Shown: positions 18,284 to 27,139, counted from the stretch's first letter. The stretch: 64,000 nt of DNA from Hyphomonas johnsonii MHS-2 (GCF_000685275.1 NZ_ARYK01000005.1:186001-250000); one strand, 5' to 3'. Program-made: numbers and translations. Notes: generated by a model not told the origin, from the letters alone.

Positions 18284-19321
18284 TCAGCCTTCCCGCAGGA
18301 TGTTCAGGGCGCGCTCGACATTCGCAATCGGCGTGTCCGGTCGGACGCCATGCCCGAGATTGAATATATGGGGCCGACCTGAATAGGCTGCCACCAGTTC
18401 ACGGATGCGTGCGTCCATTCGTCCGCCACCTTCGATCAGCAACAGCGGGTCGAGATGCCCCTGCACAGGCAGGTTCTCCGGCAGGCTCGTATTCACGAAT
18501 CCAGGCACTGCCGCTGTATCCAGGCCCACGGCCGATACGCCTGTCTCGCGCGCATACTCGCCCAGCATCACACCTGCGCCGCGCGGGAACCCGATAATCG
18601 GAACCGTGACTCCCATCTCGCGGATCAGCGAAACCAGCCGTGTTGTCGGCGCAATGATCACTTCCCGGAAAATATTGTCAGGCAGGCCCTCGGCCCAGCT
18701 GTCGAACAGCATCAGCACGTCAGCGCCAGCTTCAACCTGCCGCGCAAGATAATGCGCCGTCGCCTCGATCACATGGTCCATCACGGACTGCAGCTCTTCC
18801 GGCCTGCCATGCGCCCAGCGCCAGGCCAGCGACTTGTCAGTCTTGCCACGCCCCTCGATGGCATAGAGGCTGACCGTCCAGGGTGATCCGGCAAATCCGA
18901 TCAAGGCCTTGTCCGGCGCGAGGGCTTCGCGGACACGCGACACCGTTTCATAAACAGGCGCCAGACGGTCGGCAGCGAGCCTGGCAGGTACTTTCCCGAG
19001 ATCCGCAGCACTGCTGATCTGTTGGACAAGCGGGCCAACGCCCTTCTGGAACTCGACCTTCAGTCCCATCGCATCGAGCACCAGAAGGATATCGGCGAAC
19101 AGGATGGCAGCATCCATATCGTAGCGCCGCACCGGCTGCAGCGTCGCTTCGCTTGCCATGGATGGGGTGTAGCAAAAGTCGAGAAAGTCCTTCGCGCGGG
19201 CGCGCAGCTCGAGATATTCAGGCAGGTGGCGTCCGGCCTGGCGCATCATCCATACCGGAGGCGTCTTGGCTGGCGTGCCGGAAAGAACCGAAATCAGTTT
19301 GGATGTGCTGGTTTGCCCCAT
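18284..19321 (-). CDS. hemE: Uroporphyrinogen decarboxylase
   Basis: A 345-residue cytoplasmic enzyme turning uroporphyrinogen III into coproporphyrinogen III. The N-terminal VWMMRQAGRHLPEY is the family signature with substrate-binding Arg residues; ILFADIL and GFAGSPWT(V)SLY are further conserved blocks. It heads the leftward heme cluster hemE-hemH-hemJ and borders the probable origin, as hemE does in Caulobacter, where transcription from the origin reads into hemE. Confidence 0.96.
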   Translation of the reverse strand: MGQTSTSKLISVLSGTPAKTPPVWMMRQAGRHLPEYLELRARAKDFLDFCYTPSMASEATLQPVRRYDMDAAILFADILLVLDAMGLKVEFQKGVGPLVQQISSAADLGKVPARLAADRLAPVYETVSRVREALAPDKALIGFAGSPWTVSLYAIEGRGKTDKSLAWRWAHGRPEELQSVMDHVIEATAHYLARQVEAGADVLMLFDSWAEGLPDNIFREVIIAPTTRLVSLIREMGVTVPIIGFPRGAGVMLGEYARETGVSAVGLDTAAVPGFVNTSLPENLPVQGHLDPLLLIEGGGRMDARIRELVAAYSGRPHIFNLGHGVRPDTPIANVERALNILREG

Positions 19322-19459
19322 GACCTGCCTTGTCTTTCATTATCTCAAAAAGCCCGTCAGGGCGCTTATGATTATTATGCGGTGTAATAGGGGGAGAAAG
19401 GCCACTGGCGATATTTGTCCAGCAAATTCCACACGCGAGTCACACCGTGTCGCACCCCG

Positions 19460-19475
19460 TTAGGATCTTCTTAAC
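19460..19475 (+). promoter_or_regulatory. CtrA-type box in oriC (left)
   Basis: TTAG at 19460-19463, seven bases, TTAAC at 19471-19475: one mismatch from TTAA-N7-TTAAC. In Caulobacter, phosphorylated CtrA bound at such boxes blocks DnaA-driven initiation; the same role is inferred. Confidence 0.7.
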
Positions 19476-19493
19476 CCTCCGATCCTGCGGGGG

Positions 19494-19509
19494 TTAATGG
19501 CAGGTTAAC
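19494..19509 (+). promoter_or_regulatory. CtrA-type box in oriC (right)
   Basis: TTAA at 19494-19497, seven bases, TTAAC at 19505-19509: perfect consensus. It starts 34 bp after the left box, so the two are on nearly the same face of the helix. Confidence 0.8.
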
Positions 19510-19668
19510 ACGCCTTGTGGAGTCACAGGATGAAACATAGCGGGAACCATGGGGAGTCAGATTCGCGTCGGTGTGGATGGATTGTGACTCCCTGTGTGGC
19601 AAATCCCCTGTCCACAGGTTGCACACAGGCCTTGTGAAACGGCGCGTGCCTCGGCAAGAGATAGAGCC

Positions 19669-20511
19669 ATGTCCATGCCGCCACGCCCCAGCATCTATTT
19701 CAACGTGCACCTTGTGTCCGACAGCACGGGGGAAACCCTGAATGCCGTGCAGCGTGCCGCCTGTGCCCAGTTCGAGAACGTGCAGCCGCTCGAGCACAAT
19801 TACTACCTTGTCCGGTCGGAACGCCAGCTCGAACGCGTGATGCGCGAAATCGAAGCAGCGCCCGGCGTGGTCTGGTACACGATTTCCGACGAGGCCTTGC
19901 GGGCGCGCCTCGAGACCTTCTGCCGCGAGCGCGGTGTTGCCACCCTGCCTGTCCTGGATGCATCGATCGCCATGCTCGGCCGGCACCTCGGCATTGCCGC
20001 AAACCACAAGGTCGCCGGCCAGCATACCCTCGACCAGGACTATTTCGACCGCATGGAGGCGATCAACTTCACGCTCGCCCATGATGATGGCCAGAATGTC
20101 GACGGCCTCACCGGCGCCGATGTCATCCTGCTCGGTGTCAGCCGCACGTCCAAGACACCGACATGCGTCTACCTCGCCAACCGCAAGGTCCGCGCCGGCA
20201 ACATCCCGCTGGTGCCGGGCGTATCCATCCCTCCTTTTCTCGAGCAGTTCGGCGAGAAGGATCCGATGGTCGTCGGCCTCAAGATCAGCGCCGAGCGCCT
20301 CGTCCAGATCCGCCGCCAGCGCCTGATCTCCCTGAACCAGGACGAGCACACGATTTACGCGGACGAGGACGCCGTGCGCGACGAGATCACCCAGGCAAAC
20401 CGCCTCTTCCAGCGCAACAAGTGGAAGACGATCGACGTGTCGCGCCGCTCGGTGGAAGAAACGGCGGCGGCGATCCTGAACATGCTCAATGAACGGCGTG
20501 CACAACAATGA
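19669..20511 (+). CDS. ppsR: Pyruvate, phosphate dikinase regulatory protein (DUF299)
   Basis: A 280-residue bifunctional kinase/pyrophosphorylase that switches pyruvate-phosphate dikinase or PEP synthase off and on. HLVSDSTGETL at the N-terminus and the P-loop-like VSRTSKTPTCVYLA are family hallmarks, as are GNIPLVPG and the late YADEDAVRDEI. Start at ATG 19669 (MSMPPRPS) fits family length. It is the first gene to the right of the probable origin, matching the DUF299 (RP001-type) gene at the Caulobacter origin, and overlaps maf by four bases. Confidence 0.92.
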   Translation: MSMPPRPSIYFNVHLVSDSTGETLNAVQRAACAQFENVQPLEHNYYLVRSERQLERVMREIEAAPGVVWYTISDEALRARLETFCRERGVATLPVLDASIAMLGRHLGIAANHKVAGQHTLDQDYFDRMEAINFTLAHDDGQNVDGLTGADVILLGVSRTSKTPTCVYLANRKVRAGNIPLVPGVSIPPFLEQFGEKDPMVVGLKISAERLVQIRRQRLISLNQDEHTIYADEDAVRDEITQANRLFQRNKWKTIDVSRRSVEETAAAILNMLNERRAQQ

Positions 20512-21104
20512 GTACTGCCATCACCCTCGCGTCCGGCAGCGCCAGCCGGCGCGCGCTCCTCGCCGCTGCGGGCGTCGATGCGGCCAGCGTCAGGCCGAAC
20601 GTGGACGAAGATTCTGCACGGGCCGCCATGCGGGCCGATGGCATGTCGGTCCGCGACCAGGCCATGCGCCTTGCCGAGCTGAAAGCCATCAAGGTGTCGC
20701 GCAGCACGGAGGGCCTCGTCATTGGCGGCGACCAGATGCTGTCAATCGACAGGGACGCGCTCGACAAGCCGGCTGACCTCGCCGCTGCGGCAGACCATCT
20801 CCGCCGCCTTTCGGGCAAGGCGCACACGCTGGAGACGGCGATCGTCATCTGCGAAAACGGCGCGCCTGTCTGGCGGCACCTCGCCCGGCCGAAACTCACC
20901 ATGCGCCCTCTCAGCGAAGCCTTCATCGCGGCCTATGTCGAGCAGGTCGGCGAACCGCTCCTGGCCACTGTCGGCGCCTACCAGCTGGAAGGGCTCGGCG
21001 CGCAGCTCTTCACCGCCATCGAGGGCGATTATTTCTCGATCCTCGGCCTGCCGCTGCTGCCGCTTCTCGACTACCTGCGCACGCGTGGGGTGCTGCCCTC
21101 ATGA
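20508..21104 (+). CDS. maf: Maf family nucleotide pyrophosphatase
   Basis: A 198-residue protein starting with LASGSASRRALLAAAGV, the Maf signature, followed by the conserved ARAAMRADG and GGDQMLSID blocks. Maf enzymes hydrolyse non-canonical or specific nucleoside triphosphates and are linked to division arrest when overproduced. The exact subfamily (dTTP/UTP or 7-methyl-GTP) is not certain from the residues I can see. Both ends overlap neighbours by four bases (ATGA). Confidence 0.9.
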   Translation: MSTAITLASGSASRRALLAAAGVDAASVRPNVDEDSARAAMRADGMSVRDQAMRLAELKAIKVSRSTEGLVIGGDQMLSIDRDALDKPADLAAAADHLRRLSGKAHTLETAIVICENGAPVWRHLARPKLTMRPLSEAFIAAYVEQVGEPLLATVGAYQLEGLGAQLFTAIEGDYFSILGLPLLPLLDYLRTRGVLPS

Positions 21105-21916
21105 CCCGGCTCTATGGCGTCATCGGCGACCCTATCGCTCACTCGCTATCCCCCCTGATCCACAATGCCTGGCTGCGCGAGCATGGCATTGATGCCGACT
21201 ACAGGGCGATGCAGGTGCCTGCCGGCCAGCTCCCCGATGCGCTGGAAACCCTGACCCGCCAGGGCTCGCGCGGGGTCAACATCACATTGCCGCACAAGCA
21301 GGTGGCCCTCCAGCTGGCGGAATCATCCGGCAGTCTCGTGATGCGCATTGGGGCTGCCAACACACTCATCCGGACCGATTCAGGCGGCTGGCATGCCGAA
21401 AACACCGATGCGCCGGGCTTCGTGCATGCGCTGGAGTCCGCCGGTATCCAGGTCGCCGGCAAGCGGGTCTTCCTGCTCGGCGCCGGTGGATCGGCTCACG
21501 CCGTTGCTGTCGCCCTCACGGATCTTCGCGCCGCCCTCACGATCTGCAACCGTACCCTCGCACATGCCGAATCCCTTGCGACCCGGCTCGACATCACGCC
21601 CGATATCCGCACGCTCGAGGCTGGTCTGGCGGACCTTTCGACTGCCGATATCGTCGTGAACACCCTCAGCCTTGGCTATGAGGGTGGCGGGCTGGACCTG
21701 CCGCCCGGCAGGGGCCGCACCTTTTACGATATCAACTATGGCAGGGCCGCCGCCGCCACGCGCGAACGCGCTGTCGCGCAGGACTGGAAGACGCTGGACG
21801 GACTCGGCATGCTGGTCGCCCAGGCGGCGTTCAGTTTCGAACACTGGTTCGGTATCCTGCCGGACATGGCAGCCGCCGAGCAACGCTGCCGCGCCGTCGT
21901 GGAGGCAACAACATGA
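21101..21916 (+). CDS. aroE: Shikimate dehydrogenase
   Basis: A 271-residue NADP-dependent enzyme of the shikimate pathway. [14 protein letters not shown] and GVNITLPHK are the substrate-binding signature (with the catalytic Lys), and [11 protein letters not shown] is the nucleotide-binding glycine loop; NRT follows, as in NADP-type AroE. Length is typical. Overlaps maf and coaE by four bases each. Confidence 0.95.
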   Translation: MTRLYGVIGDPIAHSLSPLIHNAWLREHGIDADYRAMQVPAGQLPDALETLTRQGSRGVNITLPHKQVALQLAESSGSLVMRIGAANTLIRTDSGGWHAENTDAPGFVHALESAGIQVAGKRVFLLGAGGSAHAVAVALTDLRAALTICNRTLAHAESLATRLDITPDIRTLEAGLADLSTADIVVNTLSLGYEGGGLDLPPGRGRTFYDINYGRAAAATRERAVAQDWKTLDGLGMLVAQAAFSFEHWFGILPDMAAAEQRCRAVVEATT

Positions 21917-22521
21917 TCATCCTTGGACTGACGGGCTCCATCGGCATGGGCAAGTCGGCCACAGCGGCCCTGTTCCAGGACGCCGGCGTGCCTGTCTACG
22001 ACGCCGACGCGTCCGTACACCAGCTCTATGGCAAGGGCGGCGCCGCCGTTGCGCCGGTCGAGGCCGCCTTCCCGGGCGTGACCAGCGATGGTGCGATCGA
22101 CCGCCAGCGCCTGCGCGAGCGCGTGCTCGATGATGCCGCTGCGATGAAACGCCTTGAGGCCATCGTCCATCCCCTGACCGGCGCCGCCCAGCACGATTTC
22201 CGCGCCGCGGCCCGCGAGGCAGGTGAACCCTTCGTCGTGCTTGATATCCCGCTGCTCTACGAGACGGGCGGCTGGCAGTATTGCGACTACGTCCTCGTCG
22301 TGACCGCTCCACCGGACGTGCAGCGGGAGCGGGTCATGTCCCGGCCGGACATGACCGAAGCGGTGTTCGAGTCGATTCTCGCGCGGCAGGTATCCGACGC
22401 AGACAAGCGCGCCCGGGCAGATTTCATCCTGTCCACGGCGCACGGCTTCGAGTTTGCGCGAGACCATGTTCAGGCCATAATCGCCCTCATGATTCGCAAG
22501 CACGAGGAACTGGACTCATGA
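21913..22521 (+). CDS. coaE: Dephospho-CoA kinase
   Basis: A 202-residue P-loop kinase that makes coenzyme A from dephospho-Co[15 protein letters not shown] is the Walker A region; [12 protein letters not shown] and [12 protein letters not shown] are the conserved substrate blocks. Length is normal. It overlaps aroE upstream and dnaQ downstream by four bases. Confidence 0.95.
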   Translation: MIILGLTGSIGMGKSATAALFQDAGVPVYDADASVHQLYGKGGAAVAPVEAAFPGVTSDGAIDRQRLRERVLDDAAAMKRLEAIVHPLTGAAQHDFRAAAREAGEPFVVLDIPLLYETGGWQYCDYVLVVTAPPDVQRERVMSRPDMTEAVFESILARQVSDADKRARADFILSTAHGFEFARDHVQAIIALMIRKHEELDS

Positions 22522-23216
22522 CCGATCCGATCCGTGAAATTGCCTTCGATACCGAAACCACAGGCCTCAAGCATGCTGAGGGTGATCGCATCATCGAGAT
22601 GGGCGCCGTGGAGCTCCTCAACCATATCCCGACCGGGAACACATTCCGGACGCTGATCAACCCGAAGCGGCTCGTATCGGCCGATACTGTTCGGATCACC
22701 GGCATCACCGACGATCACCTGAAGGATGCCCCCTTCTTCGAAGACCCCCTCGTCGTCAACGCTTTTCTCGAATTTGTCGGAGACGACATCATCGTTGCGC
22801 ACAATGCGGGTTTCGACCGGGGATTCCTCAACATGGAACTGGCCCTGTGCGGCCGGGCGCCAATCCACGATGACCGGTGGGTCGACACTGCTGCCATGGC
22901 GCGCCGGAAATATCCGGGTGCCCCGGCCAGCCTTGATGCCCTCTGCAAGCGCTTCGATATCTCGCTTGAAAGCCGCACGCTGCACGGCGCCCTGCTCGAC
23001 AGCCAGCTGTTGGCAAGCGTCTACCTTGAACTGCTCGGCGGCCGGGCCCGTGCTTTCGCTTTCGACACGCCGGAAGACCAGGCCACCGCTGGAACCCGTC
23101 GTCCGGCCAGCCAACGCCCGCAGCCCCTGCCCCCGCGCATTACGGAGGCAGAGGCGGCAGCGCATGCCGAGTTTATCGAGAGCCTTGGTCCGGACACGCT
23201 CTGGAAGCGCGCCTGA
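22518..23216 (+). CDS. dnaQ: DNA polymerase III subunit epsilon
   Basis: A 232-residue DEDDh 3'-5' exonuclease, the proofreading subunit of the replicase. Exo I is AFDTETTGL, Exo [13 protein letters not shown], and Exo III ends [11 protein letters not shown] with the catalytic His and Asp. The C-terminal tail with polyproline and [14 protein letters not shown] is the likely alpha-binding part. ATG 22518 overlaps the coaE stop; the longer upstream frame is coaE read in another frame. Confidence 0.95.
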   Translation: MTDPIREIAFDTETTGLKHAEGDRIIEMGAVELLNHIPTGNTFRTLINPKRLVSADTVRITGITDDHLKDAPFFEDPLVVNAFLEFVGDDIIVAHNAGFDRGFLNMELALCGRAPIHDDRWVDTAAMARRKYPGAPASLDALCKRFDISLESRTLHGALLDSQLLASVYLELLGGRARAFAFDTPEDQATAGTRRPASQRPQPLPPRITEAEAAAHAEFIESLGPDTLWKRA

Positions 23217-23219
23217 GGC

Positions 23220-23732
23220 CTATTGCGGTGTGTCGGTGCCTGCGCTCGTAGCGGCGGCTGCGCGGCGATACTGCGCCTGGTACAGCTGTACGAAGTCGAC
23301 CGGGTCGATCAGCAGCGGCGGGAAGCCACCTTCACGCGTGATTTCCGCGATGATGCGCCGCGCGAACGGGAACAGCAGGCGCGGACATTCGATCAGCAGC
23401 ATGGGTTCCAGCTGGTCTTCCGCAACATTTTGCAGTTGGAAAAGGCCGGCATAGTCCAGTTCGGAGATGAACAGCACGGTCTGGTCCGCCGTCGCCTTCG
23501 CCGACAGCTTCAGCGACACTTCATACAGCCCGTTGCCATCGGCATGCGGTGTGGCGCCGACATCGATGCCAAGATCGATATTCGGTTGGGTCTGCACCGG
23601 CGGATGGCCAGGATTCTCGAAGGACAGGTCTTTCACATACTGGCCGAGAACGCGCATTGATGCGGCGGGTCCCGATGTGCCATTGGGGTCCTGTGGGCCA
23701 CTGGGGTTTCCCGGCGCGCTAGTGTCTGTCAT
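23220..23732 (-). CDS. secB: Protein-export chaperone SecB
   Basis: A 170-residue chaperone that keeps preproteins unfolded for SecA. VLGQYVKDLSFENP and NIDLGIDVGA are typical of its beta-sheet core, and CPRLLFPFARRIIAEITREGGFPPLLIDP-type sequence (split here as CPRLLFPFARRI then GGFPPLLIDP) is its best conserved region. A Gly/Pro-rich N-terminal extension of about 28 residues precedes the core. Start at ATG 23732 has GAGGAAA upstream. Convergent with dnaQ. Confidence 0.94.
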   Translation of the reverse strand: MTDTSAPGNPSGPQDPNGTSGPAASMRVLGQYVKDLSFENPGHPPVQTQPNIDLGIDVGATPHADGNGLYEVSLKLSAKATADQTVLFISELDYAGLFQLQNVAEDQLEPMLLIECPRLLFPFARRIIAEITREGGFPPLLIDPVDFVQLYQAQYRRAAAATSAGTDTPQ

Positions 23733-23867
23733 GATGTTTCCTCTACCTGGATCGCACCGCGCGCCTAGCATGCAGCCAGAAAAGGCGCAACGCATCACTG
23801 GCTTATCGCGCGCGTCGCGACTATCTAGGGTGAGCAAGCCGAGTGGCTAAAAGGAAAAACGCGCCCG

Positions 23868-24485
23868 ATGTTCGATCCAGTTATAGAGGTACTTGTACTT
23901 GCCGCGATTGCGCTTTTCGTGCTGTCGCGCCTTTACATGGCCCTGGGTCGGGGCGGCAATGACCGGCCCGTCCAGCGCCCGGCGTCCCCGGCACCCGGCG
24001 CAGATGCGCCGTCTGTCGACACGCTTGACCGGCGTGACCGGCGCGAGCCGGCCGACCATCCGATCTTCACGGGCCCTGCTGCCGGTGGGCTCGAAGACAT
24101 CTACAATGCCGATAACAGCTTCTCGCTGTCGGCGTTCATGCAAGGCGCCAAGTCTGCCTATCAGATGATCGTCGCCGCCTATGCGCGTGGTGATCGGGAC
24201 AAGCTGCGCCCGCTGCTCGACGATGATGTCTATGAGGCCTGGGACGCGGCGATCACAGCTCGCGAGACCAGCGGAGAAAAGGTCTTCGAGCTTCTGCGCA
24301 TCAAGCGCGCCGAGATCGAGAGCGCCGAACTCGATGGGCGCACCGCGCGCATCATGATCCGCTACGAGGCAGAACTCGGCGACGGGGAAGTGACCCGGAC
24401 CGCGAAGGAAGTGTGGACCTATATGCGGGACGTGAAAGCCAGCGATCCGAACTGGATTCTCGACGACGTCGAAATCGCCAGCTAG
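23868..24485 (+). CDS. Tim44-domain inner-membrane protein
   Basis: A 205-residue protein with an N-terminal membrane helix (VLVLAAIALFVLSRLYMAL), a short Pro/Arg-rich linker and a C-terminal Tim44-like domain starting near FSLSAFMQGAKSAYQMIVAAYARGD and ending in DPNWILDDVEIAS. In alphaproteobacteria such TimA-type proteins are the relatives of the mitochondrial import motor anchor Tim44; the bacterial role is poorly known. Divergent from secB, with which it shares an upstream region. Confidence 0.88.
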   Translation: MFDPVIEVLVLAAIALFVLSRLYMALGRGGNDRPVQRPASPAPGADAPSVDTLDRRDRREPADHPIFTGPAAGGLEDIYNADNSFSLSAFMQGAKSAYQMIVAAYARGDRDKLRPLLDDDVYEAWDAAITARETSGEKVFELLRIKRAEIESAELDGRTARIMIRYEAELGDGEVTRTAKEVWTYMRDVKASDPNWILDDVEIAS

Positions 24486-24499
24486 CAGCGCCGACCTGA

Positions 24500-24534
24500 T
24501 CGGGCCGGATGTTTAAGGTGACAGGCCGGCCCGA
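24500..24534. repeat. Perfect 9-bp inverted repeat in mltA leader
   Basis: TCGGGCCGG at 24500-24508 and CCGGCCCGA at 24526-24534, with a 17-base loop. It lies 15 bases after the Tim44 gene stop and 19 before the likely mltA start. No T-run follows, so a Rho-independent terminator is unlikely; a leader hairpin or RNA processing site is possible. Confidence 0.65.
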
Positions 24535-24553
24535 AGCGTTCCATAAACAGCTG

Positions 24554-25774
24554 ATGCTGCGCTCCCTGGCTGCCCTCACCCTGTCATTTGTCCTGGTGTC
24601 GTGCCAGAGCGCCCCGCCGCCGCGGCCAGTTCCCGTTGCGCCGCCACAACAACCCGTCTTCTCCCCGCCGCCGGCCTCTACACCCATGGCCTATCATGCG
24701 CTGCCGGGCTGGAATTCGGCGCAGATCCTTCCAGGCCTCGAAGCTTTCAAGCGCAGCTGCGCCCGGATCGAAACGCGGCCCGGCAACAGCCTCCTGTCTG
24801 CCAAGGCCGCCTGGGCCGGATCGGTTTCGGATTGGACGGCCGCCTGCGCCGCACTCGATGTCGTGGCCGATGAAGCAAGCGCCCGCACCGTCATGGAAAC
24901 GCTGTTCGTGCCGATCGGCGTATCGGCGCCCGACGGAAAGAGCCGGTTCACCGGTTATTTCGAACCGATGTACGAAGCGCGCCGCTCGCCCGTACCGCCC
25001 TTTACCGAACCGGTTCCGGCGCTGCCCGCTGACCTCATTCCCAACGGCGCTTCGCCGCTCCAGCGCCTGCCCAATGGCCAGACGCGGGCCTACCCTGCGC
25101 GCAAGGACATTGTTGCCGGGGGTGTCAGCGCCATCGCCTATGCCCATCCTTCGGACGTCTTCTTCCTGCAGATCCAGGGCTCCGGCCGCCTGACCTTTCC
25201 GGACGGCTCGACGACGCGCGCGGTCTATGCGGCGCATAATGGCCAGCCCTTCAGATCGACCGCCAACTGGCTGATCGAGACGGGCCGTATTCGTGCGGGA
25301 GAGGCCAGCATGCAGGGCATCCGCGCCTGGATGGACCGGGCCGGTCCCGCCGAAGCCCGCCTCGCGATGAATCAGAACCCGCGTTTTGTCTTTTTCCGGG
25401 CTGAACCGGAAGGCGACCCTTCTCTTGGTCCGGTCGGCGCCCAGGGCGTGCCGCTCACACCGCTGGGCTCGATGGCGGTCGATACCGACATCCAGCCGCT
25501 CGGTGTGCCCATGTTTGTTGAAACCAGCGCTCCCGGCCTTGGCGGCGCCTGGTCGGGCCTGCTCGTCTCGCAGGACACCGGCGGTGCCATCAAGGGCGCC
25601 GTGCGGGGTGATCTCTATTTCGGGACCGGGATGGCTGCCGGCGACCGGGCCGGCACGATGAATGCGCCGGGCCGGTTATGGGTTCTGCTGCCGCGCGCCG
25701 TTGCGGCCCGCCTGCTGGCATCGTCGCGTACCGCGTCCACCGGAGCCCTTGGCGGCGTGGCCAGTGCGCCTTAG
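24554..25774 (+). CDS. mltA: Membrane-bound lytic murein transglycosylase A
   Basis: A 406-residue lipoprotein cutting peptidoglycan glycan strands. The signal peptide ends in lipobox LVSC, followed by a Pro-rich linker; GYFEPMYEARRS, VFFLQIQGSGRL and the C-terminal GTGMAAGDRAGTMNAPGR (containing the expected catalytic Asp) are MltA/3D-domain features. Start at ATG 24554 is chosen because it begins the signal peptide and the alternative ATG 24509 lies in the loop of a strong inverted repeat; it remains uncertain. Confidence 0.92.
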   Translation: MLRSLAALTLSFVLVSCQSAPPPRPVPVAPPQQPVFSPPPASTPMAYHALPGWNSAQILPGLEAFKRSCARIETRPGNSLLSAKAAWAGSVSDWTAACAALDVVADEASARTVMETLFVPIGVSAPDGKSRFTGYFEPMYEARRSPVPPFTEPVPALPADLIPNGASPLQRLPNGQTRAYPARKDIVAGGVSAIAYAHPSDVFFLQIQGSGRLTFPDGSTTRAVYAAHNGQPFRSTANWLIETGRIRAGEASMQGIRAWMDRAGPAEARLAMNQNPRFVFFRAEPEGDPSLGPVGAQGVPLTPLGSMAVDTDIQPLGVPMFVETSAPGLGGAWSGLLVSQDTGGAIKGAVRGDLYFGTGMAAGDRAGTMNAPGRLWVLLPRAVAARLLASSRTASTGALGGVASAP

Positions 25775-25783
25775 ACGGGGCAC

Positions 25784-26317
25784 ATGACCAAGCGCCGCCT
25801 GACTGCCGAAGAAGCCCGTGCCTGGTCGCGCGTCGCCAAATCGATCACCCCCATCGGCCCTCGGCCCGACGATTTCGATTCCATGATTTCCGCGCTGGAG
25901 GCCGGGCTGCCCCCTGACCCGTCCCCTGCCACACCCTCACCGCCCACACGGTCGGGCGCTGCCACCCGCATGCCACCCCCACCGGCCCCCTCCGCCACCC
26001 CCGCAAACCGGGGGAAGGAGAAGCGCGTCAAACGGGGCAAGCTCGTCGTGGCTGCAACGTTCGACCTGCATGGACACACGCAGCTGTCCGCCGCCCGGGC
26101 CCTGCCCGGGTTCCTGTCGGGCCAGCAGGCCGGCGGGGCGCGCTGTGTCCTGGTCATCACCGGAAAGGGACGGCTCGGCGAAGGTGTGCTGAAACGCAAC
26201 TTCCTGGCCTGGCTTGAAACGGCCGAAGCCCGACGTCTCGTGTCAGGATACGCCGAAGCACACCAGCGCCATGGTGGCGCGGGTGCGTTCTATGTTTTCT
26301 TGCGAAAAGTGCAGTAA
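25784..26317 (+). CDS. Smr-domain protein
   Basis: A 177-residue protein with a disordered Pro/Ala-rich middle and a C-terminal Smr (MutS2-related) domain: FDLHGHTQLSAARAL and LVITGKGRLGEGVLK fit the family DLHG and GKG motifs. Smr domains nick branched DNA or bind/cleave RNA on ribosomes. The start with MTKRRLTAEEARAWSRVAKSI is typical of the alphaproteobacterial family found next to mltA. Nine bases separate it from mltA, so an operon is likely. Confidence 0.9.
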   Translation: MTKRRLTAEEARAWSRVAKSITPIGPRPDDFDSMISALEAGLPPDPSPATPSPPTRSGAATRMPPPPAPSATPANRGKEKRVKRGKLVVAATFDLHGHTQLSAARALPGFLSGQQAGGARCVLVITGKGRLGEGVLKRNFLAWLETAEARRLVSGYAEAHQRHGGAGAFYVFLRKVQ

Positions 26318-26333
26318 CTACTGCAGGGTTAGA

Positions 26334-27005
26334 CTAGCTGAAGTCGCGGAAGACGTCGGCGGCAGAGACGTCCTTCTTGGGTTCTTCCTTGGCTTCCGGC
26401 TCGTAGGCAGCAGCGTCATCCTGAGCGGGCTGCAGGCCCGGGCCTTCGGTGTTCGCCGCCTTTTCAGCGTCCATTTTCCGGCGCTTGTCAGCTGCCCTTG
26501 CGATCACGTCGTCAAGTTCGATCTGCGAGCACAGGCCCAGTGTCACCGGGTCGACCGGGCGGATATTCTGCGAATTCCAATGTGACTTGTCGCGCACATT
26601 GTTGATCGTCGACTTGGTCGTTCCGATCGTCTTCGAGATCTGCGCATCGGACACTTCCGGGTGGTTGCGGATGAACCAGGCAACCGCATCCGGCTTGTCC
26701 TGGCGCCGGATGACCGGCGTGTACCGGCTGCCCTTGCGGGGCGGCTGCGGAATGTGGGCAATCTTGGATTCGGCCATCTTCAGCACGTAGTCGGGATCGG
26801 TCTCGCCGCGCGCGATTTCCTCGCGGGACAGGATACCACCGGCGATCGGGTCAACGCCCCGCATGTTTTCGGCGACATCACCATCGGCGATGCCTTTGAC
26901 CTCAAGATGGTGCAGCCCGCAAAAGGCCGAAATCTGGCCGAAAGTCAGGGTCGTATTGTCGAGCAACCAGACCGCTGTGGCCTTTGGCATCAGGATCTCG
27001 GGCAT
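26334..27005 (-). CDS. trcR: Cell-cycle transcriptional regulator TrcR (DUF1013)
   Basis: A 223-residue cytoplasmic protein matching DUF1013, restricted to alphaproteobacteria and named TrcR. AVWLLDNTTLTFGQISAFCGLHHLEVKGIADGD-like sequence (conserved early third) and a helix-turn-helix-like block HPEVSDAQISKTIGTTKSTI mark it. The family associates with cell-cycle promoters and RNA polymerase. The acidic/basic C-terminus is low complexity. Start at ATG 27005 follows AAGGAGAATTCC. A 50-bp stem-loop lies in its leader. Confidence 0.88.
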   Translation of the reverse strand: MPEILMPKATAVWLLDNTTLTFGQISAFCGLHHLEVKGIADGDVAENMRGVDPIAGGILSREEIARGETDPDYVLKMAESKIAHIPQPPRKGSRYTPVIRRQDKPDAVAWFIRNHPEVSDAQISKTIGTTKSTINNVRDKSHWNSQNIRPVDPVTLGLCSQIELDDVIARAADKRRKMDAEKAANTEGPGLQPAQDDAAAYEPEAKEEPKKDVSAADVFRDFS

Positions 27006-27029
27006 GGAATTCTCCTTGGGGCATTGGCG

Positions 27030-27079
27030 CCTGAAATGCAGCCGCCCGACACAACGTGCCGGGCGGTCAGGGTTTCAGG
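27030..27079 (-). other. Stem-loop in the trcR 5' leader
   Basis: Two concentric perfect arm pairs: CCTGAAA/TTTCAGG (27030-27036, 27073-27079) and CCGCCCG/CGGGCGG (27042-27048, 27060-27066). Read on the minus strand it lies between the quinone oxidoreductase stop and the trcR ribosome site (about 25 bases before the ATG). There is no T-run, so an attenuator, RNA-stability element or protein-bound leader is likelier than a terminator. Confidence 0.7.
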
Positions 27080-27139
27080 CAAGCTTGGAACCTAGAATTC
27101 CTTATAAGTCATTGTCGCAGGAATGAAAAGGTGCAGCTT

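Larger units (their letters stand above)
19322..19668. other. Probable chromosomal replication origin (oriC)
   Basis: The 347-bp gene-free interval between divergent hemE and ppsR, the position of the Caulobacter origin. It contains two CtrA-type boxes (19460-19475, 19494-19509), five GANTC sites (19437, 19520, 19554, 19560, 19586) where under two would be expected, DnaA-like boxes (TGTGGATGG at 19572-19580, CTGTCCACA at 19608-19616, each two mismatches from TTATCCACA) and an AT-rich hemE-proximal part (about 19330-19430). Gene direction switches here. Exact unwinding element and origin limits cannot be fixed by eye. Confidence 0.88.

Noticed and set aside
19346-19364. Minus-strand hairpin GCCC-TGAC-GGGC followed by T-run before hemE
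   Set aside because: Stem of only four strong pairs; too weak to call a terminator, though it lies where origin transcripts would enter hemE.
19471-20508. 345-codon minus-strand frame running through ppsR into the origin
   Set aside because: Antisense to ppsR; its end depends on the origin sequence and has no ribosome site or family match.
26318-26333. Palindrome TGCAGTA/TACTGCA at the end of the Smr gene as terminator
   Set aside because: Loop of two bases and no T-run; overlaps the coding end.
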